Under the pieces are notes generated by a model. The model did no database searches and was not told the origin of the DNA. It worked only from the letters and a program-made list of their open reading frames with translations. From Nitrososphaeria archaeon (lineage in GTDB: Archaea > Thermoproteota > Nitrososphaeria > JACIWG01): DNA of 7,485 nucleotides. The translations under genes and the position numbers were made by a program. Position 1 is the first letter of the stretch. The number at the start of each line of letters is the position of its first letter. The stretch lies in assembly GCA_014361085.1 (NCBI GenBank), contig JACIWG010000073.1, positions 1-7,485 of the forward strand, written 5' to 3'. This document shows positions 1 to 5,745 of the stretch, in pieces.

Positions 1-50
1 CCTGTATATCCGCTCTGCAGGCGGACTCGTAGCCGCTCCGACACCCCACC
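1..50 (-). tRNA. tRNA-Cys (anticodon GCA), 3' part outside the window
   Basis: Read on the minus strand from 50 down to 1, the sequence folds as the first two thirds of a tRNA. The acceptor 5' strand GGTGGGG (50-44) is followed by TG at tRNA positions 8-9. The D arm has a three-pair stem TCG/CGA and a loop with AG and GG. The anticodon arm is perfect: TCCGC (25-21), loop CTGCAGA (20-14), GCGGA (13-9). The loop gives anticodon GCA at 18-16, with T33 and G37, so it decodes cysteine. The short D stem with a GGCTA loop matches what I recall of archaeal tRNA-Cys. No intron is visible. The sequence ends a few bases into the T arm, so the acceptor 3' strand and T loop cannot be checked. Confidence 0.88.
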
Positions 51-83
51 ACTTTTTCTACCAAAAATATCTTTTGCCTGTAA

Positions 84-98
84 AATAAATATTTTTCT
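84..98 (-). promoter_or_regulatory. Possible promoter of the tRNA-Cys gene
   Basis: On the minus strand an A-rich stretch runs into AATATTTATTTTA, a TATA-like element about 38 bp before the mature tRNA 5' end. This would place the RNA start near position 62, with a leader of about 12 nt for RNase P to remove. The region is AT-rich throughout, so the call is weak. Confidence 0.3.
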
Positions 99-157
99 GT
101 TATGTAAGCGGAATAAAATTATATTTTATGTGTGATTTTATGTTTGAGTAAAGATTT

Positions 158-421
158 TTACTTAACTATTGGCTTTTCAACTTCTTCCATTTGCTGCTGC
201 TTCATGATTTCAGAAATAATTGCCTCAATATCTTTGTCGACAGTGTCCACTTTTTCTTTTATACTAACTTCTTTTGGAACCTGAAATGATGTAGGTTTTA
301 TCAGTATGCCGTTTCCAACATCCAATAATATTACAACCTTGTCCTCGCTAATACCATATTTTTCTATAAGCTCGTCAGGTAATGTTATCTTCTTATCCTT
401 TATCCTTGTGTGAATGATCAT
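158..421 (-). CDS. AbrB/MazE/SpoVT-family DNA-binding protein, toxin partner not seen
   Basis: This encodes 87 residues from ATG at 421. Residues 1-43 form a swapped-hairpin AbrB-type domain: an initial strand (TRIKDKKITLP), the conserved pattern ITLPDELIEKYGI, then KVVILLDVGNGILIKP. Such domains dimerise and bind DNA as transition-state-type regulators or as antitoxins. Residues 44-87 are a charged tail with a probable helix around 62-80 and a Q/E-rich end, the usual place for an oligomerisation or partner-binding segment. A TTG at 439 gives a six-residue longer form (MHGCCG), but the family normally starts right before the first strand, so I chose 421. No PIN or MazF-like toxin lies beside it: the neighbours are a tRNA and a divergent helicase. 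It could repress its own promoter and the helicase promoter (inference). Family confidence is good; target and role are unknown. Confidence 0.8.
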   Translation of the reverse strand: MIIHTRIKDKKITLPDELIEKYGISEDKVVILLDVGNGILIKPTSFQVPKEVSIKEKVDTVDKDIEAIISEIMKQQQMEEVEKPIVK

Positions 422-458
422 GCCACAACATCCATGCAATACATGTTTATATTCTTTG

Positions 459-468
459 TTTTAAAATA
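459..468 (-). promoter_or_regulatory. TATA box for the AbrB-like gene
   Basis: The minus strand reads TATTTTAAAA at 468-459. An RNA start about 26 bp beyond its centre falls near 437, giving a leader of about 16 nt before ATG 421, or a leaderless message if TTG 439 were used. It lies 12 bp from the divergent helicase TATA box. Confidence 0.4.
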
Positions 469-473
469 TTCTT

Positions 474-488
474 CCTAAGGTTTATATC
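474..488 (+). promoter_or_regulatory. BRE/TATA promoter of the helicase gene
   Basis: TTTATATC at 481-488 is preceded by purine-containing CCTAAGG at 474-480. The predicted RNA start (about 26 bp past the centre) is 509-512, on or next to the GTG start codon, so the mRNA is probably leaderless. No Shine-Dalgarno motif precedes the GTG, which agrees. Confidence 0.55.
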
Positions 489-511
489 AAATGTTTGGTT
501 AAGTGTTTTAG

Positions 512-2380
512 GTGTACCAGAAGATTTTCCCCTACAAGTTCAGAGAGTATCAAAAGGAATTTTTAGACTTTATAACATCAAATGTTGATAAAAAGAATCT
601 TGTCTTGAACGCTGTCACTGGATTCGGTAAAACCCCATTAATATTGTCCGCGCTTCTTCCTAAGGCTGTTGAGGAGGGTCGAAAGATTATTTGGATTGTT
701 AGAACCGGTAACGAAATTGATAGGCCTATAGAGGAGTTGAAGAAGATAGTTGAAAAGAATGGGGTTAATGTTTTCGGTTTCTCTTTTAGAGGTAAAAAGG
801 ACATGTGTTTGCTTATAAAAGACATGAGGATAAGGGGAAAGATAGATTATGAAGATGCTAAGTATATTTGTGACATTCATAAAAGTGATTGCATATATTA
901 TAAGAACCTTCCTGAGAAAGTCTTTTACCAATTTAAGGAGCCTAAACTTTATTCGCAGATTCTTTCTGAATGTAAAAGTTTAGGGATGTGTCCATACTAT
1001 TTTCAGCTTAAAATTTTATTTCAGGCGACAGTTGTATCATTAAGCTACAACTATATCCTCAACGAGAGCATAAGATGGATTGTCGATTACGGTTTAAGGT
1101 TGAGAAAATCTTTTCTAGTAGTTGATGAGGCACATAATCTTCAAAACGTCTGCATGAGTTTAAACTCTGACCAGGTTTCTGAAACAAGTATTGAGAGGGC
1201 TTTGAAGGAGGCTAAAACATTTTATCCAAAGGGTGGTGAGGTAATCGATTTCCTAAAACTTTTTCTCAACATTTTAAGGTTAGAGGGGAGGAGGATTGAA
1301 GAAGATAAGGAGTTTGATTTTAAAAAGTTTGTTCAAGACTTTGGTTATGGAAAGCTGCTTGATTTGATAAAGGGAATCCATAGGCTCGGCTCTATGGTTA
1401 GAATGGATAGGTTTAGAAAAAATAGGGTTCCAAGATCAAGTCTATATCATTTAAGCGAGTTTCTTAAAAAATGTGTTGAAAATATGAATGTTGATGGTGT
1501 AGCATTTATTCTAAGCAGGGACAAAAAGGATAGGGTTAGGCTTGAAATGATTGACATGAGAGTTAACGAGTTTCTTTCAAAAGTCTGGTCCATCTCGTAT
1601 AGAAGTATATTCTGTTCAGGTACATTGAATCCCATAGATGATTTTGCAAAAGTCATCGGTTTAGAAAATTATGTAGGACAATCTTTTCCATCAATATTTA
1701 GTGAGAAAAACGCATATACTTTAATCACCACATATCTTACTACAAAAGGAGAAGAGCTTGAAGAGGATATGGCCAGATCCTACCTAAACTCAATTGATGT
1801 ATTTATAAAAAATGTTAATGAAAATGTGGCAGTATATGCGTCAAGTTATAGGATACTAGAGACACTTTTGAAAGTGGGCTTAGAAAAGATTGTGTCAGAA
1901 AATGGTAGAAGACTTTTTCTTGAACAAGAGGGTATGAGCGGAAAAAAGGGTAGAGAACTGCTTGACAGCTTCAAAAAATGTGCTAAAAGTGAAAGGAAAG
2001 GTGTATTGTGTGCAACAGCATTTGGAAGATTTGCTGAAGGTGTAGATTTTCCAGGAAAGGAGCTTGAAGGCATTTTCCTTGTAGGCATCCCATTTGAAAG
2101 GTTAAACACTAAAACAAAACTTTACATAAAATATTTTCAAAAGGTATACGGTAAAAGAGAGGGTAAATATTACGCCTACATTCTTCCAGCATTGAAAAGA
2201 GCTTCACAGGCTTTAGGTCGTGCTCTCAGGTCTAAAGAGGATAGAGCCTTATTTGTACTAGGGGATAGAAGATATAAAAGATATCTTAATCTTCTTCCAG
2301 ACTTCGTTACAAAAAATTATAAGCTTGTTAAAAATGTCGATGAACTTTCAATTGAATCTTTAAAATATAATCTAGTTTAA
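512..2380 (+). CDS. XPD/Rad3-family ATP-dependent DNA helicase with an Fe-S cluster domain
   Basis: This is a 622-residue superfamily 2 helicase starting at GTG. Visible motifs in order: Q/I region YQKEF then Walker A AVTGFGKT (34-41); motif Ia IIWIVRTGNEIDRP (59-72); Walker B DEAH (205-208); motif III SGTL (369-372); motif IV region VYASSYR (441-447); motif V FAEGVDFPG (507-515); motif VI QALGRALR (566-573). Between Walker A and B lies the XPD-type cluster domain with Cys99 (in RGKKDMC), Cys120, Cys127 and Cys160 (in MCPYY), the four expected 4Fe-4S ligands; Cys154 is an additional cysteine. Residues 211-360 correspond to the arch insertion. Family members unwind DNA 5' to 3' in repair. Archaeal XPD proteins are usually somewhat shorter, about 550-600 residues. 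It stands alone, divergent from the AbrB-like gene and convergent on the decarboxylase gene. Whether it is the XPD orthologue or another Rad3/DinG-like paralogue is not certain, so no symbol is given. Confidence 0.93.
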   Translation: MYQKIFPYKFREYQKEFLDFITSNVDKKNLVLNAVTGFGKTPLILSALLPKAVEEGRKIIWIVRTGNEIDRPIEELKKIVEKNGVNVFGFSFRGKKDMCLLIKDMRIRGKIDYEDAKYICDIHKSDCIYYKNLPEKVFYQFKEPKLYSQILSECKSLGMCPYYFQLKILFQATVVSLSYNYILNESIRWIVDYGLRLRKSFLVVDEAHNLQNVCMSLNSDQVSETSIERALKEAKTFYPKGGEVIDFLKLFLNILRLEGRRIEEDKEFDFKKFVQDFGYGKLLDLIKGIHRLGSMVRMDRFRKNRVPRSSLYHLSEFLKKCVENMNVDGVAFILSRDKKDRVRLEMIDMRVNEFLSKVWSISYRSIFCSGTLNPIDDFAKVIGLENYVGQSFPSIFSEKNAYTLITTYLTTKGEELEEDMARSYLNSIDVFIKNVNENVAVYASSYRILETLLKVGLEKIVSENGRRLFLEQEGMSGKKGRELLDSFKKCAKSERKGVLCATAFGRFAEGVDFPGKELEGIFLVGIPFERLNTKTKLYIKYFQKVYGKREGKYYAYILPALKRASQALGRALRSKEDRALFVLGDRRYKRYLNLLPDFVTKNYKLVKNVDELSIESLKYNLV

Positions 2381-2389
2381 AGTGAGTAG

Positions 2390-2761
2390 CTACCAAATTT
2401 TCACTAATTTTGTTAAGGCACCTCTCTCCAACTCCTTGATTCTAATTCTAGTCGGCTTTAAAACAAGTTTTATGAGCTCAAGCGCCACATGAGGCTTTGA
2501 TTTTTCGCCGCATGTAAATATGTCTATGCTTGCGAAACCATATTCTGGCCAAGTGTGTATTGATATATGTGATTCCTCTAATGCTATTATTCCGGTAACA
2601 CCATAAGGTTGAAACTTTTTAAAAACTTCCCCTACAGCCTTCATGTTCGCATTTGCAACAGCCTCTCTTAAAATTCTCCTAATCAGTTTCACATTATCCA
2701 ATAAACTCGGTTCACAGCCGTAAAAGTCTGCTATTATGTGATATCCAAGTGCTTCTGTCAT
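2390..2761 (-). CDS. speH: S-adenosylmethionine decarboxylase proenzyme (pyruvoyl type); arginine decarboxylase possible
   Basis: This 123-residue proenzyme cuts itself between Glu63 and Ser64, in the motif EESHISIHTWPE; Ser64 becomes the pyruvoyl group of the alpha chain. His69 (in SIHTWPE) and Cys84 (in FTCGE) match the processing and catalytic His and Cys of the Thermotoga/Bacillus class (His68 and Cys83 there). The reaction makes decarboxylated AdoMet, the aminopropyl donor for spermidine and longer polyamines. Some annotations call this gene speD. In Crenarchaeota a close paralogue decarboxylates arginine instead, and I cannot separate the two by eye. I chose ATG 2761 because its TATA box predicts an RNA start there and the length fits the class; GTG 2770 would add three residues. 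The stop lies 9 bp from the convergent helicase stop. No spermidine synthase or agmatinase gene is nearby. Confidence 0.93.
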   Translation of the reverse strand: MTEALGYHIIADFYGCEPSLLDNVKLIRRILREAVANANMKAVGEVFKKFQPYGVTGIIALEESHISIHTWPEYGFASIDIFTCGEKSKPHVALELIKLVLKPTRIRIKELERGALTKLVKIW

Positions 2762-2778
2762 AATTTCCACCCAATAGA

Positions 2779-2790
2779 CTTTATATTAAA
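2779..2790 (-). promoter_or_regulatory. TATA box of the pyruvoyl decarboxylase gene
   Basis: The minus strand reads TTTAATATAAAG at 2790-2779. The predicted RNA start is 2758-2761, at the ATG, so the message is probably leaderless. A GGTGG just upstream of that ATG resembles a ribosome binding site but would lie outside the predicted transcript. The perfect AT dyad TTAAATTTAATTTAA (2786-2800) overlaps the BRE side of the box; AT dyads are common by chance here. Confidence 0.5.
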
Positions 2791-2853
2791 TTTAATTTAA
2801 ATTTTTTGTTCAAAATCAGATTTGTTCCTCAAAAACCAATTATAAATAAAACT

Positions 2854-2893
2854 ATATTTACTTTAGAAGATATATTTTAAATTAAAGTAATAT
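2854..2893. repeat. Imperfect inverted repeat, 11-bp arms with one bulge
   Basis: The left arm ATATTTACTTTA (2854-2865) is the reverse complement of the right arm TAAAGTAATAT (2883-2893) except for one extra T. The TACTTTA/TAAAGTA part is perfect over 7 bp, and 17 nt of A/T-rich sequence separates the arms. It sits between divergent promoters, about 65 bp from the decarboxylase TATA box, so it could be an operator or simply an AT-rich coincidence. Confidence 0.35.
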
Positions 2894-3050
2894 TTGTAGC
2901 CTAAATACTTTTTAACAGCTCAAAAAATACATTTGAATTAAAAAACTTATTTTTTAAGGATATTTAGAAAATTTAAACCTATTTTTAAGAATATAATCTC
3001 AAAATGTCGTTAAAAAAGACTTTTAAAATTATCTTATCAATCGTTAAAAA

Positions 3051-3058
3051 CTTAAATA
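3051..3058 (+). promoter_or_regulatory. TATA box of the nitroreductase gene
   Basis: CTTAAATA follows a short A run that could serve as BRE. The predicted RNA start is near 3080, giving a leader of about 9 nt with a weak AGGA at 3079-3082 before the ATG at 3089. Confidence 0.45.
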
Positions 3059-3088
3059 TTGAACCATTGAAATTCTTTAGGATACTGT

Positions 3089-3628
3089 ATGGATTATGAA
3101 ATTGTTGTTAGGAATAGGAGAAGTGTTCGCTCATTTCAAGAAAAAGATGTTCCAGACGAACTTTTAATAAAATTAGTTGAACACGCTTCACTAGCCCCTT
3201 CACCTGGAAACCTTCAACCATGGGAATTTATTATAGTAAAAAATAGGGACTTAATAGAAAAAATTGTTTCTACAACATATTCTGGAAACGTTAAAACATC
3301 TCCTCCTCAAACGTGGATAAAGTCTGCATCAGCAGTAATTATAGTATGTTACCTCTCACGTCCTGTTTCTGCAAGATATGGTGAAGAGGGTCGTGTACCA
3401 GGATTACTAGGAATTGGTGCAGCAATAGAAAATCTTCTTCTATCAGCTGTCAACTTTGGACTAGGTGCGTGCTGGGTTTCAGGTTTTAAATCTGAGGAAC
3501 TATCAAAGATCTTAAATCTCCCAAAAGGAAGTGAGCCAATATCAATAATACCTGTAGGTTATCCAAAGGAGATTCCAGATTCTCCACCCAAACTGCCAGT
3601 TGATGATATAATCACGTTAATAAAATAA
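3089..3628 (+). CDS. Nitroreductase-family FMN oxidoreductase
   Basis: This 179-residue protein has the nitroreductase fold signatures. RNRRSVRSF (8-16) holds the arginines that bind the FMN phosphate. SLAPSPGNLQPWEFIIV (34-50) is the second FMN-contacting segment. GIGAAIENLLLSAVNFGLGACWVSGF (108-133, described by its ends GIGAAIENL and GACWVSGF) forms the long core helix and strand. PISIIPVGYPKE (150-161) is the C-terminal strand typical of the family. Members are homodimeric cytoplasmic flavoproteins that use NAD(P)H to reduce nitro compounds, quinones, enones or flavin; the true substrate cannot be read from sequence. The length is typical of the short archaeal and bacterial forms. The gene is monocistronic, starting at ATG 3089 just after its own TATA box, and it converges on the UroD-like gene across a spacer of about 300 bp. 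Confidence 0.9.
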   Translation: MDYEIVVRNRRSVRSFQEKDVPDELLIKLVEHASLAPSPGNLQPWEFIIVKNRDLIEKIVSTTYSGNVKTSPPQTWIKSASAVIIVCYLSRPVSARYGEEGRVPGLLGIGAAIENLLLSAVNFGLGACWVSGFKSEELSKILNLPKGSEPISIIPVGYPKEIPDSPPKLPVDDIITLIK

Positions 3629-3697
3629 TATATGTGTATTAAATGTCTTCCCATTTTTGATATACAAACCGAATTTAATGAATGATACCCCTAAACA

Positions 3698-3716
3698 TAA
3701 GTTTATCATAAACTTA
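3698..3716. repeat. Perfect 8-bp inverted repeat with 3-nt loop
   Basis: TAAGTTTA-TCA-TAAACTTA forms an 8-pair stem with a tight loop. There is no T tract right behind it on the plus strand, so it is not a classical intrinsic terminator; it could be a protein-binding dyad, an RNA-end hairpin for either converging transcript, or chance. Confidence 0.5.
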
Positions 3717-3719
3717 CTT

Positions 3720-3732
3720 TAAGATAATCTTA
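3720..3732. repeat. 13-bp palindrome next to the first dyad
   Basis: TAAGATAATCTTA has 6-bp arms around one central base and begins 3 bp after the larger dyad. Both begin with TAAG and end with CTTA, and the centres are 19 bp apart, roughly two helical turns, as would be expected of tandem operators. Confidence 0.4.
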
Positions 3733-3849
3733 TCATTTTCTAGACAATAGATATGGGTTTAGGTTAAACATAGTATAATAGAAACCAAATTTTATTCTAT
3801 AGTATCGATTTAATCAAAATGAAAAGCAGATAAGAAAAGTGTAGAAAGA

Positions 3850-3863
3850 GCATTATTTAATGC
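3850..3863. repeat. 14-bp inverted repeat, 6-bp arms
   Basis: GCATTA-TT-TAATGC is perfect. It lies 64 bp beyond the stop codon of the UroD-like gene on the minus strand and may be a 3' end structure of that transcript. Confidence 0.35.
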
Positions 3864-3926
3864 ACCTGTTCTAAATATGCTTCTTACCAAACCTTTAATC
3901 GTCTACATTGATTTAAATCATTTTAA

Positions 3927-5096
3927 CTATGATAATATTTTTTTAATATAATTTGAATATTCTAGAAACTTTTCCAACGTAAATTCAACATGAATCAGAT
4001 GGTCTGACCCAGGAATGTATCCTCCAATTTCTTTCAATATTGGCACTTTCGAATCAACTTCTTTTCTCATCCTTTCTCCTCCTAAAGAAATTTCCCTTTT
4101 ATCAAGGTTTCCTATCAAAAAGAGTTTGTTACCATATCTCTTTTTTACGGTAACTGCATCCATTCCAGCATTAACTTCAAGAGGCCACAGTCCAGTTATT
4201 CCTGACTCAATAATATACTCTAATAGTGGGTAAAGGTTTCCGTCACTGTCCATCAGAATGCGGTGAATCTTGTTTTTGTTCAAGAATCCAGTAACGTTCT
4301 TATAATGTGGTAGTAGAAATTCTCTGTAAAGTTTTGGAGAAATACATGGCCCATTCTTTTCCGCCAGATCCTCCCACCAAAATACTAGGTCAATCCTATC
4401 CTTTAATGTCTCAACAGAATTCCTTATTGCTTCGATAGTAAAATATTCCCAATAGTTGACCATATCTTCTATAAGTTCTGGATCTCTATAGAATGTAGTT
4501 AAAAAGCTTGGAATTCCCATCAACTCTGCACCGAAGCCGTAAAATCCGTTCAAGCATATTGCAGTAGGCCCATCTTCATGTTCTTCGAAAGCTCTAATAT
4601 ACTCTTCCTTATTCCAATCCTTAGGCTGTCTGCATGGATCATGAGGGTTTAAACGCATTTTATATTCCTCCCAGCTTTTCCTATCCTTAACTGGAAACTC
4701 TAAAAACATGGGCATACTATACCATACATGTTCTGCACTCTTGAACCTTCTTGCTACAGCACCAGTTTGTGTTAGGACATCAACATATCTTTCATTCTCT
4801 CTTAAAATCCTCTGCCTGTACCTTGGAAGAGGTCCAAGATCCAGTGGAACTGTTAAGCTTAAAAAGTTATAGCATCCAAAATACTTGTATGGGTTAAAGC
4901 CTTTCACGATAGGCCAATTCAGTAGTGAAACTCCTCCAACCCTCACCTCCCAATCTATAACAAGCACTTTATCAGCTGGAAGTCCTTCATTAAGCCATTT
5001 AACAAGTGTCTCATCATAGAATCTTTCACACCAGGGTAATTGGTCCGGTTTCCTAAAGTCCATTACAGCCTTAACTCTTTCTCTAGGCGTCATCAT
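3927..5096 (-). CDS. Uroporphyrinogen decarboxylase (UroD)-superfamily protein, non-haem subgroup
   Basis: This 389-residue protein has the UroD-type TIM barrel. Recognisable segments are the N-terminal TPRERVKAVMDFRKPDQLP (3-21), VFWWEDLAEKNGPCISPKLYREF (start 238, end 260), MDSDGN (282-287), GITGLWPLEVNAGMD (299-313), LIGNLDKRE (327-335) and the C-terminal GGYIPGSDHL (358-367). Genuine haem-pathway UroD has an N-terminal RQAGR-type substrate motif, absent here. MtaA/MtbA corrinoid methyltransferases use a His-x-Cys zinc site at the strand where this protein has MDSDGN, so a zinc-thiolate methyltransferase is also unlikely. It belongs to the large, mostly uncharacterised subgroup with the PLEVNAGMD and GNLDKRE motifs. 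No corrinoid protein or haem gene lies nearby. The start is the first of two adjacent ATGs (5096, 5093), and the TATA box predicts a near-leaderless message. Family confidence is high; the reaction is unknown. Confidence 0.88.
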   Translation of the reverse strand: MMTPRERVKAVMDFRKPDQLPWCERFYDETLVKWLNEGLPADKVLVIDWEVRVGGVSLLNWPIVKGFNPYKYFGCYNFLSLTVPLDLGPLPRYRQRILRENERYVDVLTQTGAVARRFKSAEHVWYSMPMFLEFPVKDRKSWEEYKMRLNPHDPCRQPKDWNKEEYIRAFEEHEDGPTAICLNGFYGFGAELMGIPSFLTTFYRDPELIEDMVNYWEYFTIEAIRNSVETLKDRIDLVFWWEDLAEKNGPCISPKLYREFLLPHYKNVTGFLNKNKIHRILMDSDGNLYPLLEYIIESGITGLWPLEVNAGMDAVTVKKRYGNKLFLIGNLDKREISLGGERMRKEVDSKVPILKEIGGYIPGSDHLIHVEFTLEKFLEYSNYIKKILS

Positions 5097-5120
5097 AACA
5101 AAATAATAAATAATTTTAGG

Positions 5121-5128
5121 TTATTTAA
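5121..5128 (-). promoter_or_regulatory. TATA box of the UroD-like gene
   Basis: The minus strand reads TTAAATAA at 5128-5121. The predicted RNA start near 5098 falls next to ATG 5096, so the transcript is probably leaderless. No ribosome binding motif precedes the ATG. Confidence 0.45.
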
Positions 5129-5170
5129 CAATTTCTATTTTCCAAAATAAGTGGCTTTAAATAATAAAAC

Positions 5171-5178
5171 TTATATAT
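5171..5178 (+). promoter_or_regulatory. TATA box of the DJ-1/PfpI gene
   Basis: TTATATAT gives a predicted RNA start near 5200. This excludes the in-frame GTG at 5151, which is upstream of the box, and supports ATG 5208 with a leader of about 8 nt containing GATAGG. Confidence 0.55.
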
Positions 5179-5207
5179 TGTCCAAAATTTTTTGTAATGT
5201 GATAGGC

Positions 5208-5726
5208 ATGAGTCTTCAAGGGAAAAAGGTTGCAATATTAGCAGGTCCAGACTATGAAGATTTAGAACTGCACTACCCTCATCTTAGATTAATTGAAGAA
5301 GGTGCAACTGTTAAAGTTATTGCAATGGATAAAAATACGGTTGTGGGAAAACATGGTCTATCAATAGTACCCGACCTAACATTTTCGGAGGCTAAACCTG
5401 AAGAATTTGATTGCGTGATAGTTCCTGGAGGATGGGCGCCAGATAGGCTAAGAAGATATCAAGAAGTACTTAATTTTGTAAAAAGGATGTTTGACTCGAA
5501 AAAGGTTGTTGCAGCCATATGCCACGGTCCTCATGTACTAATATCTGCGGGTATACTGAAAGGCAAAACTGCTACATGTGTTTCAGCAATTAAGGATGAT
5601 GTAATAAACGCTGGAGCAAACTATGTAGACCAACCTGTAGTCAGAGATGGAAACATTATAACATCGAGGGTGCCTGCTGACCTACCCTACTTTTGTAAAG
5701 AAATAATAAAGGCACTGCAATCTTAA
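5208..5726 (+). CDS. DJ-1/PfpI-family protein (class I glutamine amidotransferase-like)
   Basis: This 172-residue protein matches the usual PfpI length. KKVAILAGPDYEDLEL (6-21) holds the family's conserved acid, Glu20, after the first strand. VIVPGGWAPDRLR (70-82) is the conserved loop. AAICHGPHVLISAG (102-115) is the nucleophile elbow, with Cys105 and His106. It continues through LKGKTATCVSAIKDDVINAGA to the DGNIITSRVPADLPYF end. Archaeal relatives form hexamers and have been described as intracellular proteases and, more recently, as acting on methylglyoxal or its adducts; the activity of this one cannot be decided. ATG 5208 was chosen over the GTG at 5151, because the TATA box lies between them and the fold begins right after 5208. 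The next gene starts about 19 bp downstream on the same strand, so the two probably share a transcript. Confidence 0.92.
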   Translation: MSLQGKKVAILAGPDYEDLELHYPHLRLIEEGATVKVIAMDKNTVVGKHGLSIVPDLTFSEAKPEEFDCVIVPGGWAPDRLRRYQEVLNFVKRMFDSKKVVAAICHGPHVLISAGILKGKTATCVSAIKDDVINAGANYVDQPVVRDGNIITSRVPADLPYFCKEIIKALQS

Positions 5727-5745
5727 ATGTACTCTGGCGTCTAAA

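Larger units (their letters stand above)
2762..3088. other. Gene-free AT-rich spacer between divergent genes
   Basis: This spacer of about 327 bp separates the decarboxylase and nitroreductase starts. It holds the two outward promoters at its ends. The middle (about 2805-3040) is almost pure A/T with no open frame of note, no tRNA-like fold and no repeat array. The one structure I could find is the interrupted inverted repeat at 2854-2893, listed separately. Confidence 0.6.
3629..3926. other. Convergent spacer rich in short palindromes
   Basis: This 298-bp gap between two converging stop codons has no credible gene. It holds three perfect hairpin-forming dyads (3698-3716, 3720-3732, 3850-3863), which exceeds what is needed for archaeal termination, normally a simple T run. 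A short T run (3654-3658) lies about 26 bp after the nitroreductase stop and may end that transcript. Confidence 0.55.

Noticed and set aside
147..162. Hairpin AGTAAA-GATT-TTTACT over the stop codon of the AbrB-like gene
   Set aside because: Six weak pairs in AT-rich DNA with no T tract behind it on the minus strand; not enough to call a terminator.
3004..3099. 31-codon plus-strand frame (MSLKKTFKIILSIVKN...) overlapping the nitroreductase start
   Set aside because: It contains the probable nitroreductase TATA box and would need transcription from further upstream; its lysine-rich composition is what AT-rich noncoding DNA gives.
3810..3902. Minus-strand open frame of about 31 codons reading like a protein fragment (GLVRSIFRTGALNNALSTLF)
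   Set aside because: It has no ATG or GTG start and no recognised homologue by eye, with stops on both sides. It could be a decayed gene end but is too short to support.
3629..3926. CRISPR-like or transposon origin for the palindrome-rich spacer
   Set aside because: The dyads differ in sequence and are not regularly repeated; no transposase fragment, terminal inverted repeats or target duplications are visible.
5151..5207. GTG-initiated 19-residue N-terminal extension of the DJ-1/PfpI protein
   Set aside because: The TATA box at 5171-5178 lies inside it, and the fold starts right after ATG 5208.
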